Shown: piece after piece, positions 45,824 to 54,733 of the stretch
Position numbering within the stretch: position 1 is the stretch's first letter
Layout: the number at the start of each line of letters is the position of its first letter
Origin: Bacteroidota bacterium
Lineage (GTDB): Bacteria; Bacteroidota; Bacteroidia; Cytophagales; Cyclobacteriaceae
Length of the DNA stretch: 64,000 nucleotides
Direction of reading: 5' to 3'
Assembly (NCBI GenBank): GCA_016866235.1
Contig: VGMW01000002.1
Location: 556,568-620,567, forward strand
Made by a program: the position numbers and the translations under genes
The notes under the pieces: generated by a model
The model's input: the letters and a program-made list of their open reading frames with translations, nothing else
What the model was told of the DNA's origin: nothing
Database searches by the model: none

Positions 45824-47146
45824 TTAAAGTTGCTTCGGCTTAATAAGCTCTCGTTGCAAATCCTCCAGTGAAACCCCTCTTGTTTCCGGCATCATCTTCC
45901 ACACATACCAAAGCTGGAACAACATCATGATAAAAAAGAACAGAAAAATTGGGCCGCCACCTACGGTTCCTGCAAAATATGGGAACACGTTTGCAATCAG
46001 CGCAGCAAAAACCCAATGGGTAAGTGAGCCTAAAGCCATTCCCGATGCCCGCACATGATTTGGAAAAATTTCTGAAATAAAAACCCATATCACAGAACCC
46101 TGACCAATCGCATGCGCAGCAATAAAGGCGAAGGTGTAAAGCGGCACCCATGTAAACGATTCGCTGAAAAAAGCATATGCAATCAAGCCCAATGATGTGA
46201 GGTAACCCCAAGAGCCAAGGTACATCAATGCCCTGCGTCCAAATCGGTCGATCAGAAACCAACCCAACATGGTGAACAATAAGTTAACCACCCCGACTCC
46301 CGCTGTAGAAAGCAGGGCAGTTTCTTTTCCAAGTCCGGTCATTTCAAAGATTCGTGGGGCAAAGTAGATCACGGCATTGATCCCGGAGGCCTGATTAAAA
46401 AAAGCAAATAGGATCGCGAGTAAAACCGGTTTGCTGAATTTGGATGAAAAAATTCCAGATGATTTTTCAGCGGTGGTCGAGGAAGATCTGATTTCGGCCA
46501 CAGCCTGCTCCACCTCTGGATTGGTTAGGGCTATGACAGAACGCGCTGCCGCCTCGTCACCCTTGAACAGCAAAAGCCACCTGGGAGTTTCCGGGGTCAT
46601 GAGAACAAAAAGGGAGAACAACAGAGAGGGAAATGCCACTACGCCCAACATCCAGCGCCAGTCGTTGTCTCCGCCAAAACCTTCGAGGAGGTAATTGGAA
46701 ACATACGCCAGGAGTATCCCAAGGACAATGTTGAATTGAAAGGAGATGCCCAATCTGCCTCGGTAGGCGGGTGGGGCAATCTCTGAAATGTAAACCGGGG
46801 CCACCACAGAGGAGGCTCCAATGCTTAATCCACCAATAAAACGAAAGAACATAAACGTATACTCGTCGTTGGCCATGGCAGCACCAATGGCAGAAACAAA
46901 AAACAGGATACCAATCCACAACAACGTATTACGCCTGCCGAAGCGGTCAGCCGGCCATCCTCCAAAAGCTGCTCCGACGATGGTGCCGTATAAGGCCATG
47001 GCTACAGCCAAACCATGGCTGAAATCAGAAAGGTTCCAAAGCCGTTGAATGTCTTGCTCGGCACCTGATATTACGGCGGTGTCAAGCCCGAAAAGGAATC
47101 CACCGAGACCAACGGCAATAGACCATAAGGCTAACTTTTTATTCAT
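45824..47146 (-). CDS. Sugar porter, major facilitator superfamily
   Basis: A 440-residue, 12-helix proton:sugar symporter of the XylE/GalP/GLUT type. The diagnostic motifs are GFLFGLDTAVISGAEQDIQ near residue 14, the loop 2-3 motif ADRFGRRNT, FIGGLSIGASSV, PETPRWLL before the central loop, IDRFGRRALM in the second half, and PETRGVSLEDLQ near the end. I chose the ATG at 47146; the extra 22 codons upstream lack homology. The sugar is not predictable. It is a single-gene unit, separated from rplI by a terminator. Confidence 0.9.
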   Translation of the reverse strand: MNKKLALWSIAVGLGGFLFGLDTAVISGAEQDIQRLWNLSDFSHGLAVAMALYGTIVGAAFGGWPADRFGRRNTLLWIGILFFVSAIGAAMANDEYTFMFFRFIGGLSIGASSVVAPVYISEIAPPAYRGRLGISFQFNIVLGILLAYVSNYLLEGFGGDNDWRWMLGVVAFPSLLFSLFVLMTPETPRWLLLFKGDEAAARSVIALTNPEVEQAVAEIRSSSTTAEKSSGIFSSKFSKPVLLAILFAFFNQASGINAVIYFAPRIFEMTGLGKETALLSTAGVGVVNLLFTMLGWFLIDRFGRRALMYLGSWGYLTSLGLIAYAFFSESFTWVPLYTFAFIAAHAIGQGSVIWVFISEIFPNHVRASGMALGSLTHWVFAALIANVFPYFAGTVGGGPIFLFFFIMMLFQLWYVWKMMPETRGVSLEDLQRELIKPKQL

Positions 47147-47212
47147 GGTTAGGGTTTTGACTGTACAAAGTACATAATGTGCGTTGTACCCGAAAGTGGG
47201 CAGAGCGCGCAT

Positions 47213-47241
47213 AAAAAAACCCGGTGGTTGTCCGGGTTTTT
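47213..47241 (-). terminator. Terminator after rplI
   Basis: AAACCCGG (47217-47224) and CCGGGTTT (47232-47239) form an 8-bp stem around a seven-base loop. T runs follow on both strands, but the ribosomal operon ends here on the reverse strand. Confidence 0.85.
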
Positions 47242-47261
47242 TAAAACGGTTCAGGTCGAGC

Positions 47262-47705
47262 TTATTCAGCCACTACCTTCACTTTAATCTCATGCTTAAC
47301 TTCTTTGTGCAGGTCGAGCACGGCAGTGTATTCGCCAAGCTCCTTAGGCTGAGATTTGAAAATCACTTTTTTACGGTCGACATCGAATCCTTTCGACTTC
47401 AGGATTTCAGCTACCTGTAATCCGGTAACCGCTCCGAAAATTTTTCCGGAATCACCTGCTTTGGTACCAACCTCAACCACGAGTTCTCCGATTTTCTGAG
47501 CGAGTGCTTCTGCATCGGCTTTAACTTTCGCGGCTTTGTGGGCAGCCTGACGGGTATTTTCCGCAAGCATTTTTTTGTTCGACTCGGTGGCCATCAGGGC
47601 GAAGCCATTGGGGATAAGGAAATTTCTTCCATATCCGGGTTTTACTTTCACCAGGTCATTCTTGTAACCCAGCCCCTGAACATCTTGTTTTAAAATAACT
47701 TCCAT
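47262..47705 (-). CDS. rplI: 50S ribosomal protein L9
   Basis: A 147-residue ribosomal protein. The N-terminal domain begins MEVILKQDVQGLGYKNDLVKVK and includes GYGRNFLIPNGFA, followed by the long connecting helix (about 40-75) and the C-terminal rRNA-binding domain with GKIFGAVT. It is last in the rpsF-rpsR-rplI operon, 20 bases after rpsR, and is followed by a terminator. Confidence 0.97.
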   Translation of the reverse strand: MEVILKQDVQGLGYKNDLVKVKPGYGRNFLIPNGFALMATESNKKMLAENTRQAAHKAAKVKADAEALAQKIGELVVEVGTKAGDSGKIFGAVTGLQVAEILKSKGFDVDRKKVIFKSQPKELGEYTAVLDLHKEVKHEIKVKVVAE

Positions 47706-47725
47706 AATACTGATCAGGTTTAAGA

Positions 47726-47977
47726 TTATTTAAGACCGTCTCCGTGGAAAGGCAGCAATGCCAGGTGGCGTGCTCTCTTCACTGCCTGAGCAACTTTTTT
47801 CTGGTACTTCATGCTGGTACCCGTAAGTCTGCGGGGCAGGATCTTGCCTTGTTCATTGATAAATTTCAAAAGGAAGTCTGGATCCTTGTAATCGATGTAC
47901 CGGATGCCATTCTTCTTGAAGCGGCAGTACTTTGGTTTTGGTTCTGCCCGCTTAATGGGTTCGTTTTGTAAGGTCAT
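47726..47977 (-). CDS. rpsR: 30S ribosomal protein S18
   Basis: An 83-residue protein with [51 protein letters not shown] architecture (quoted in parts: [22 protein letters not shown]). S18 binds next to S6 in the small-subunit platform. Its start overlaps the rpsF stop by four bases (ATGA). Confidence 0.97.
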   Translation of the reverse strand: MTLQNEPIKRAEPKPKYCRFKKNGIRYIDYKDPDFLLKFINEQGKILPRRLTGTSMKYQKKVAQAVKRARHLALLPFHGDGLK

Positions 47978-48345
47978 GCTTCTACAGTTTCCGTTGTTTT
48001 CTTGGACTTAGATTTATTGAATTCACCCTTGCGACGTCTGTTGTTGTATTCAACAGCAAACTTGTCAAGAGTCGTGGTGAGAAAGCGCATAACGCTTTCA
48101 TCGCGCTTGAATTCAGTTTCCAGAACGGAAACCACATTGTTCTCTGCCTCGAATTCGATCAGGTTGTAGAAACCGGTGCTCTTTTTCTGGATTGGATAAG
48201 CCAGTTTTTTGAGTCCCCAGCGCTCAACATTGATGATGTTCGCCTTATGTGCGTTCAACACCTTCACGAATTTCTCGACAGTATCCTTTGCCTGATCTTC
48301 AGACAAAACGGGATTTAAAATGAATACCGTCTCGTAGTTTTTCAT
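47974..48345 (-). CDS. rpsF: 30S ribosomal protein S6
   Basis: A 123-residue protein starting [12 protein letters not shown] at the ATG at 48345; a longer frame to 48450 would cross the promoter and is rejected. [22 protein letters not shown] is the central beta-alpha-beta block. The C-terminal tail after about residue 103 is Lys/Ser/Thr-rich and ends ETVEA, not the plain Glu-rich tail that RimK modifies in enterobacteria, so RimK modification here would act on a different end. First gene of the operon, expressed from a clear promoter. Confidence 0.95.
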   Translation of the reverse strand: MKNYETVFILNPVLSEDQAKDTVEKFVKVLNAHKANIINVERWGLKKLAYPIQKKSTGFYNLIEFEAENNVVSVLETEFKRDESVMRFLTTTLDKFAVEYNNRRRKGEFNKSKSKKTTETVEA

Positions 48346-48375
48346 GTATCTGTTAAGGTTTTTAAAATGAGGGGG

Positions 48376-48405
48376 CAAATATAGGCCTTTTGAGGCATCC
48401 TGCAA
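48376..48405 (-). promoter_or_regulatory. Promoter of the rpsF operon
   Basis: On the reverse strand TATATTTG (48376-48383) is an exact TAnnTTTG box and TTG (48403-48405, in AGTTG) sits 19 bases upstream. The transcript would start about 25 bases before the rpsF ATG. It overlaps the -33 side of the divergent DUF2147 promoter region. Confidence 0.75.
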
Positions 48406-48412
48406 CTTCACT

Positions 48413-48442
48413 TTTGGTTTACGTCCATCATTTTTATGTTTG
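48413..48442 (+). promoter_or_regulatory. Promoter of the DUF2147 gene
   Basis: TTTG (48413-48416) and TATGTTTG (48435-48442) are separated by 18 bases. The predicted start, near 48449, lies after an in-frame ATG at 48436 and before the ATG at 48463, which decides the start of the gene. Confidence 0.7.
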
Positions 48443-48462
48443 AGGTTCAACCCACCAAAAAA

Positions 48463-48906
48463 ATGGCCAAATCCTTTAAAACCCTCGTTTTCATCAATTT
48501 TTTGATGATTACATCCTTTTTAAGTCCCGCCGTTGCGCAGGTCACAGGAAAATGGAAAACCATCGACGATGTATCCGGACAGCCCAAATCGGTGGTAGAG
48601 ATCTTTGAGCGCGGCGGAAAGTATTTTGGCAAGATCGTTCATCTCTTTCCGCGCCCGGGCCGTGAGGCCGACCCCGTGTGTACAAAATGTGATTCTGGGG
48701 ATCCACGCTTCGGTCAGAAAATCAAAGGCATGGAAATCGTGCGCGCCATGAAACGCGATGGTGAGGAGATATCCGGAGGCGATATCCTGGATCCCGAATC
48801 CGGAAAAGTCTACCGCTGCAAAATGTGGCGCGAAGGCGAAAACCTAATGGTGCGCGGTTACCTGGGTCCGTTTTTCCGAACCCAAACCTGGCTTCCCCAA
48901 CGGTAG
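48463..48906 (+). CDS. DUF2147 exported protein
   Basis: A 147-residue protein with a signal peptide ending at PAVAQ (about residue 26). The rest is a lipocalin-like DUF2147 domain: [49 protein letters not shown] and [13 protein letters not shown]. The two cysteines in [11 protein letters not shown] are typical of the family. The ATG at 48463 fits both the signal peptide and the predicted promoter. Function unknown; it converges with the phosphate transporter one base away. Confidence 0.85.
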   Translation: MAKSFKTLVFINFLMITSFLSPAVAQVTGKWKTIDDVSGQPKSVVEIFERGGKYFGKIVHLFPRPGREADPVCTKCDSGDPRFGQKIKGMEIVRAMKRDGEEISGGDILDPESGKVYRCKMWREGENLMVRGYLGPFFRTQTWLPQR

Positions 48907-48907
48907 G

Positions 48908-50320
48908 TTAGAAGATGTTTCTGAACAACAGGAACAGCGTACCCGAAAGCATCACCACCACCGGTAAGGTCAAAGCCCAGGTGATGAGAATGTTTCTTAC
49001 GGTGGTAAGCTGAAGATTTTTCACGCCTTTACTCGCCACCATACTGCCTGCAATGGCAGAGGAAAGAATTTGGGTGGTGCTTACCGGCCATCCCCAGAAA
49101 CTGGACAATCCAATGGTTGTAGAGGCTACAAACTCAGCGCTGGCACCTTGTGCATAGGTGAGGTGTTCTTTACCGATTTTTTCCCCGATGGTTTTAACAA
49201 TTCTCTTCCAACCAATAACGGTTCCTACACCCAGTGAAAGGGAGATGATCACCAAAACCCAGGTAGGTGAATAGTCGGTTGCTTTTTTAACCGACTTCAT
49301 TTGGGTTTCAAGGTTCTTCTTATCGTTGTTTGAAATATTTACATCATCATTCTTAATCAAATTCTTAATCCCTTTATCCAATACGATGATGTCCTTTCGC
49401 ATGGCGAAACGTTCTGAGGAGGGAATATCACTGGTGGAAGAAGCGGCTTTGAATTTCGAAGCTAAGGCAGTCTGTATGCCGCTGACTTGAGCGAAAGTGG
49501 CAGAATCTTTTTCAGAGAGCGATGAAACATCTACATGACTAAGTGACGTTTCAATTTGGCTTAGGGGTTGCCTGAGCTTGCTCAGATCCAGTTCGCTATT
49601 GAGTGCAAAATAGGTGGGTACGATGGCGATCAGAATCAACATCACAAGGCCCACACCCTTTTGTCCATCGTTTGATCCATGGAAAAAGCTCACCAACGTA
49701 CAGGTAACGATCAGAACAGCCCGTATCCAAAGAGGAGGTGTTGAGTTTTTCTTAGGTTCTTTAAACAGGTCTTCGCCGCTTTTTGATTTTCTGGTGATAT
49801 ACCGGACGCCCAGCATTAAAAGGATGGTGAGCGTGAATCCTACAGCGGGCGACAGCAGCAAGGACAAACCAATTTCTTTGGCTTTAGTCCAGTTCACACC
49901 ATCACCTGCTGCTCCGGGCAACAAATAATATGCGATGCCTACCCCTAAGATGGCCGAGATCAGCGTATGGGAACTTGAACAGGGAATTCCGTAATACCAG
50001 GTTAAAACGTTCCAGAATATGGCACTAATCAACAGTGCGCCAACCATGGATAAACTGTGCGATATGTTCTGATCCAACAGCGACTCCATAGGCAGGAGAT
50101 TTACAATTCCCATCGCAACAGCAATTCCGCCCCAATACACGCCAAGAAAGTTGAAAAAGCCTGACCAAATAACTGCAAACCAGGGTTTTAATGTGTTTGT
50201 GTAAATAACGGTAGCAACAGCATTCGCGGTATCATGAAAACCATTGACGAATTCAAACGAGCAGGCAGCAAGAATGAAAAGAATAAGGAGAATGCTGAGG
50301 GTAATGTCTAAATCGAACAT
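48908..50320 (-). CDS. Inorganic phosphate transporter, PiT family
   Basis: A 470-residue membrane transporter. The paired PiT signatures are visible: FVNGFHDTANAVATVIYT near residue 24 and FVASTTIGLSSFWGWPVSTTQILSSAIAG near 402, plus the inner FHGSNDGQKGVG. About ten hydrophobic segments flank a hydrophilic region (about 240-350). PiT proteins import phosphate with protons or as metal-phosphate. The gene stands alone. Confidence 0.92.
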   Translation of the reverse strand: MFDLDITLSILLILFILAACSFEFVNGFHDTANAVATVIYTNTLKPWFAVIWSGFFNFLGVYWGGIAVAMGIVNLLPMESLLDQNISHSLSMVGALLISAIFWNVLTWYYGIPCSSSHTLISAILGVGIAYYLLPGAAGDGVNWTKAKEIGLSLLLSPAVGFTLTILLMLGVRYITRKSKSGEDLFKEPKKNSTPPLWIRAVLIVTCTLVSFFHGSNDGQKGVGLVMLILIAIVPTYFALNSELDLSKLRQPLSQIETSLSHVDVSSLSEKDSATFAQVSGIQTALASKFKAASSTSDIPSSERFAMRKDIIVLDKGIKNLIKNDDVNISNNDKKNLETQMKSVKKATDYSPTWVLVIISLSLGVGTVIGWKRIVKTIGEKIGKEHLTYAQGASAEFVASTTIGLSSFWGWPVSTTQILSSAIAGSMVASKGVKNLQLTTVRNILITWALTLPVVVMLSGTLFLLFRNIF

Positions 50321-50461
50321 AAACTGAAATTAGGGCTTTAATGATAACCAAAAGGGCCGAAAGAAACATTGACTTTTACTACCCTGCTAATTTTCAGTGT
50401 TAAGGAATTGTTGTGTTTTTTTCCTTGTTTTTGGGCTTAAAATCGTCTTTTATTGCTTTTT

Positions 50462-51121
50462 ATGGCTGTTTCAGTAGATCACCAACAATGTGAAATAAGA
50501 GGATTAAATCTTAAAATTTTACCTGAGCGGGCGGTATGGATCCAGGAATTAAAAACATTGCTTCTGTCTGACCTTCATTTAGGTAAAGCGAACCATTTTC
50601 GTCGCTCGGGCATCCCTGTTCCTCGTCAGGTGAATGATGCCAACACCGAAACCCTTCTACAACTTTTGATGCAATACCAACCCGGTCGGACCATTTTTTT
50701 GGGCGATTTATTTCATAGTCATTACAATCAGGAATGGGAAGTGCTCGGTCAGGTTGTTTCTGCTTTTCCTGAAACTGTTTTTGATCTGGTGACCGGAAAC
50801 CACGACATCCTTAGCCAACATCAGTACGAAAGAAACCGAATCAACCAACACCAACATTACGCCTTAACACCCGAAATTCTACTTACACATATTCCTGAAG
50901 TAGAGCGCACCATAAAACCATATCAAATTTGTGGTCACCTTCATCCTGCAGTGACCCTCAGAGGAAAAGGAAGGCAATCCATTACACTGCCGTGCTTTTG
51001 GTTTGGCGTTTCAGTTGGTATTCTGCCCGCCTTTGGAGCATTTACCGGCATGAAAAGAATTGAGCCGGTGGAAGGAGATCAGATTTTTGTGGTCGCAGAC
51101 AAGAAAATTATCCGGTATTGA
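50462..51121 (+). CDS. pdeM: PdeM-like metallophosphoesterase
   Basis: A 219-residue calcineurin-like enzyme. The metal motifs are SDLHLGK near residue 38 (D-x-H), GDLFHS near 81, GNHD near 110, and CGHLHP late. The IRGLNLKILPERAVWI beginning is typical of the ligase-associated DNA damage response endonuclease PdeM, although the ATP-dependent ligase and helicase partners are not in this window. I used the ATG at 50462, since the longer frame begins with TTG. Confidence 0.85.
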   Translation: MAVSVDHQQCEIRGLNLKILPERAVWIQELKTLLLSDLHLGKANHFRRSGIPVPRQVNDANTETLLQLLMQYQPGRTIFLGDLFHSHYNQEWEVLGQVVSAFPETVFDLVTGNHDILSQHQYERNRINQHQHYALTPEILLTHIPEVERTIKPYQICGHLHPAVTLRGKGRQSITLPCFWFGVSVGILPAFGAFTGMKRIEPVEGDQIFVVADKKIIRY

Positions 51122-51124
51122 TCC

Positions 51125-51823
51125 TTACTTTCTGCCAAGCATAAATACACCTACAGAAATTTCTAATCCGGTATAGTCGATTTTGGCTTTGTCGTAATTG
51201 ACTTCCTTAGTGACAATTGCTGCAGTATCAGGGTCTATGGCAGTAATGCCTGTATAACTTCCTTCTAAGGAAAGGAAGGACGATCCCGCCAGATAACTTA
51301 CCTCCAGTGTCAGGCCCCACTGTCTGGTTACATCGATGTGCAATGCTGTGCCTGCTCTCCAGCCAATCCCGGGCCTTGATTTGAAATTCAGGTCTGAGTT
51401 AACCAAAGCCCACTGCTCCATTTCCCGTATGGCCCGGTCAATATTTCCCTCATTAAGCTTTTGGAAAAATCCATAGTAACCAAAGCCACCACCCCTTACA
51501 TCGAACCTCAAATTTTTCTTACCAAAACTTAACACCATTTCAGCCGGTACCATGAGGGTAAGGTTTGGGCCGGCCAAGGGGCTTTTGCTGCTGAAGGGTA
51601 ATCCAGTAATGTTCAGTCCGGTCATTCGGTATAAGGATGCGCCAGTTTCCACAGATACAAATCGGTTTAATTCGAGACCAACCCCCCGTAGTGAAAACGG
51701 ACTTACCGGGATCGAGAATGATCCGTTGCGCGGCAGGAAGTATGAAAAGGATAACCCCATATCCTGTCCAAATGCAGTGGATCCGAGTGTGGACAAGGCC
51801 ATGAGAAGGATTAATTTTTTCAT
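51125..51823 (-). CDS. Exported protein, probable outer-membrane beta-barrel
   Basis: A 232-residue protein with a signal peptide (MKKLILLMALSTLGSTAFGQ). The remainder has alternating hydrophobic strands separated by glycine-rich turns and ends with LEISVGVFMLGRK, consistent with a small beta-barrel. I do not recognise a family. It follows the LTA-synthase-like gene by 15 bases and is probably the end of that reverse operon. Confidence 0.65.
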   Translation of the reverse strand: MKKLILLMALSTLGSTAFGQDMGLSFSYFLPRNGSFSIPVSPFSLRGVGLELNRFVSVETGASLYRMTGLNITGLPFSSKSPLAGPNLTLMVPAEMVLSFGKKNLRFDVRGGGFGYYGFFQKLNEGNIDRAIREMEQWALVNSDLNFKSRPGIGWRAGTALHIDVTRQWGLTLEVSYLAGSSFLSLEGSYTGITAIDPDTAAIVTKEVNYDKAKIDYTGLEISVGVFMLGRK

Positions 51824-51838
51824 TTCCGGTTGGTGCTG

Positions 51839-53662
51839 CTATCTGGAATTGTAATCCAGAAACAATGCCTGAAGATAAAGTTTTGCCGGATCCTTTTCAG
51901 TTGGTGTCACACCTTTAAACAAAAAGTAACTCTTGGAGTCGAGGTCAAAAGTGTAAGCATTACCACCACCAACGTAACCCAGGCCATTGTTGTAGGCGTA
52001 AACGGCAAACCTCGGAGCGCCATCATACAAAATGTTTTTACTGAACGAAAAGTCTGCATCGAACCCTCCCAATTGGGACAGAATAGTATTTACGATGTCT
52101 GTTTGACTCCCAGCTTTTCTGATGACCGTTGGTGGATGGGTCACAGCGCCACCAAGCCACAGCATAGGGATCCTGAACCGCTCCGGGTGCATGGCCTCCT
52201 GGCCCCCGGGGAATTTGTGGCCATGGTCGGAGGTAATGACAATCCATGTATCCTTCCACCAAGAGCGTTTTTTAGCAGCACTTAAAAAATTACCCAGCAC
52301 GCTATCGGTGTAACGGCAGGAGTTCAAATACAGTTCTTCCAATCCAGCACCGACGGGCAGCTTACCAAAGGGCACATCAAAAGGTTCGTGGCTACTCAGC
52401 GTAAGCGTGACTTTGAAAAAAGGTTGGCGCGCAGTATCAATTTCTGTCAGGAGTTGCTCAAACAAGTGCTCATCGTGTACGCCCCATTTACTCCTTGGCA
52501 GGGATTCAGGAAAATTTTCATCCTGGGTGATGTTTTTAAATCCTGACTGCACCAGGTAAGATTCCATGTTGGCGAAGCGGGCATCGCCACCATAAACAAA
52601 TGAGGTATGGTAACCCATCGATGACATCTTTTGGGGCCAGTTGGGTAGCTGTCGGGTTTTTGCAGGATACTTTACGATAGAGGTTCGGGGTTGAGCAGGA
52701 TATCCGCTCAACAGGCTTACGATTCCCTTATCGGTCCGATCGCCACTGGCGTAAAGGCTGTCAAATAAGATTCCTTCTGTTGATAATTCACTGAGCCTGG
52801 GAGCAAAGCGAGAATCACCATTCAGCGGGCCAATCACTTTTGCAGAGATTCCTTCCAGGATGATGAAAAGAATATTCGGTTGATTCATCTGCACCATCTG
52901 AACACTTGCTGCAGATGGTTGTACCAAATTTTTTAATTCATTCCTGGCTTCTTCATTTTCAGCAAGTTTTTCTGAATAGTGCAGGGCATCGGAGTAAAGC
53001 AGGCTTCGTAAAAAATGCCAGGTTACATTAATGCCCGCATGGTTGGCAAATGATTTGGTTGGATGGAAATAGACAAATCCTGAATTCAACGGAGCAATTC
53101 CAAACCCGCTTCGAATGGGAATAAACAACAAAATGGTGAAGGCAAAAATCGTCCAGCTTTTTTTGCTGGAGCTTTCAGTTTGTACGAGGATGTTTCCAAT
53201 GAATTTTCGGTATAAAAAAATGGTGCCGCTTAAAAAGATCATAAAAACAATCAACAGGATTCCCATGACGTGAGGCTGAACCGATCCGATGCCTTCAGGT
53301 CTGATGTAAAGTAGAGGGGTGGCGTCCATTCGGTAACCCCAATGCACATACAATTCCAGATCGGCCACCATAATAACTGAACTGATCACGAGAAATAAAT
53401 ACTGAAGACTGTGCAGAAAAAAAGCTAGGGGATCTTTTTTCAATAGGGCAAAAATCCCGGTCAGGAGTCCGGGGATCAAAACAAAATAACCTGCCATAGA
53501 AAGATCCATTCGGAGACCGAGCAGATTGATGGTCAAGATCTCTCCGACAGAAAGCAAACTAAATTCATGGCTATTGTAAACCAGAAATGCCCATCGAAAG
53601 GAAATAAAAACGAATACCCAAAAAAGGTAGAGGGAAAGTAAGTAACGCAAGCGGCTGGTCAT
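51839..53662 (-). CDS. LTA synthase-like membrane sulfatase-superfamily enzyme
   Basis: A 607-residue protein with five N-terminal membrane helices (about 5-25, 40-62, 75-100, 125-150, 165-185) and an extracytoplasmic alkaline phosphatase-fold domain from about 265. Metal-site and nucleophile motifs are ILFIILEGIS (Glu), GDRTDKGIVSLLSGYPA with the Thr nucleophile, KWGVHDEHLF and VITSDHGHKFPG. In Gram-positives such enzymes build lipoteichoic acid; in Gram-negatives relatives add phosphoglycerol or phosphoethanolamine to glycans. The acceptor here is unknown. Confidence 0.85.
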   Translation of the reverse strand: MTSRLRYLLSLYLFWVFVFISFRWAFLVYNSHEFSLLSVGEILTINLLGLRMDLSMAGYFVLIPGLLTGIFALLKKDPLAFFLHSLQYLFLVISSVIMVADLELYVHWGYRMDATPLLYIRPEGIGSVQPHVMGILLIVFMIFLSGTIFLYRKFIGNILVQTESSSKKSWTIFAFTILLFIPIRSGFGIAPLNSGFVYFHPTKSFANHAGINVTWHFLRSLLYSDALHYSEKLAENEEARNELKNLVQPSAASVQMVQMNQPNILFIILEGISAKVIGPLNGDSRFAPRLSELSTEGILFDSLYASGDRTDKGIVSLLSGYPAQPRTSIVKYPAKTRQLPNWPQKMSSMGYHTSFVYGGDARFANMESYLVQSGFKNITQDENFPESLPRSKWGVHDEHLFEQLLTEIDTARQPFFKVTLTLSSHEPFDVPFGKLPVGAGLEELYLNSCRYTDSVLGNFLSAAKKRSWWKDTWIVITSDHGHKFPGGQEAMHPERFRIPMLWLGGAVTHPPTVIRKAGSQTDIVNTILSQLGGFDADFSFSKNILYDGAPRFAVYAYNNGLGYVGGGNAYTFDLDSKSYFLFKGVTPTEKDPAKLYLQALFLDYNSR

Positions 53663-53683
53663 CGCCCGGTTTTTTGGATAGGA

Positions 53684-54724
53684 TTAATGATTCTGGAGTG
53701 CGTTGCTGACCACCTCCACGAAGGAGTCAACATCAGCCTCCGATGTATCCCAACTGCACATGAGTCGGATTTCCGATGTTTTTTCATTCCAGATGTAGAA
53801 AAAGGAATGTTTTTGAATTTCAGGAATAACCGATGGAGGGACCACCGCGAAAATTCCGTTCACTTCTGTTTTTTGCGTCAGGGTGAAGCCGGAAATCTTT
53901 GAAAGTTTGCCCGACAACCGAACTGCCATTTTATTGGCCTGTAATGCGCTCCTGCGCCATAAGTCATTGGAAAGCAAGGCTGTGAATTGTGCTGCTATAA
54001 ACCTCATTTTAGAGTGAAGCTGCATGCCTTGTTTTCTGAGAAACTGCAAGTCTTTTGCCAAGCCGGTATTGAAAATCAGAATGGCTTCGCCAAACATCAT
54101 TCCGTTTTTTGTTCCTCCAAACGACAGGACGTCTACACCTGCATCTATGGTAAATGTTTTAAATTCAGCGTTTAGGCTGACTGCGGCATTGGAAATTCTT
54201 GCACCATCCATGTGCAGCACCATTCCGTGTTGATGGGCTGTATTGGCAAGTTCTCTGATCTCTTCAACCGTATAAAGTGTACCGTATTCGGTCGGTTGTG
54301 AAATGGAGACCACTGCAGCCTGAGGATGATGTTGATCACCAATCCTTTGAACCTTTGATAAAACTGCTTCTGGAGTAATTTTTCCGTTGGAGGATGAGAC
54401 GGGGATGAGTCGGCACCCCGAAAATTTTTCAGGAGCGGTACTCTCATCAACATAGATGTGAGCGCTTTCTGCACAAATAACGGATGAAAAGGTCTTTGAC
54501 GAGGCGGACAAGGCAAGCACATTGGCGCCTGTTCCATTGTAGACAAAAAAAACTTCAGTTTGTTGACCAAATAATTTTTTGAATAGGGCAGTGGCTTCAG
54601 CAGTATAATGGTCAGCGCCGTAGGAAGATGCATGACCGGTATTTGCACGACCAAGTGCATCCATAATTTCCGGATGGACACCGGCGTAATTGTCGCTTGC
54701 AAATGTTTTTACCACCTGGCTCAT
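53684..54724 (-). CDS. ltaE: Threonine aldolase family PLP enzyme
   Basis: A 346-residue fold-type I enzyme, low-specificity L-threonine aldolase type, splitting threonine or allo-threonine to glycine and acetaldehyde. FASDNYAGVHPEIMDAL at the start, NGTGANVLAL near 62, VVSISQPTEYGTLY, MDGARISNA and SFGGTKNG with the PLP lysine are present. The length is normal. It lies nine bases after the M28 peptidase gene and 21 before the LTA-synthase-like gene. Confidence 0.9.
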   Translation of the reverse strand: MSQVVKTFASDNYAGVHPEIMDALGRANTGHASSYGADHYTAEATALFKKLFGQQTEVFFVYNGTGANVLALSASSKTFSSVICAESAHIYVDESTAPEKFSGCRLIPVSSSNGKITPEAVLSKVQRIGDQHHPQAAVVSISQPTEYGTLYTVEEIRELANTAHQHGMVLHMDGARISNAAVSLNAEFKTFTIDAGVDVLSFGGTKNGMMFGEAILIFNTGLAKDLQFLRKQGMQLHSKMRFIAAQFTALLSNDLWRRSALQANKMAVRLSGKLSKISGFTLTQKTEVNGIFAVVPPSVIPEIQKHSFFYIWNEKTSEIRLMCSWDTSEADVDSFVEVVSNALQNH

Positions 54725-54733
54725 GGCAGAAAT

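Noticed and set aside
45812..45848. Inverted repeat GCTTATTAA...TTAATAAGC at the DUF3109 / sugar porter junction
   Set aside because: The arms are AT-rich with a 19-base loop and no T run, so it is too weak to call a terminator.
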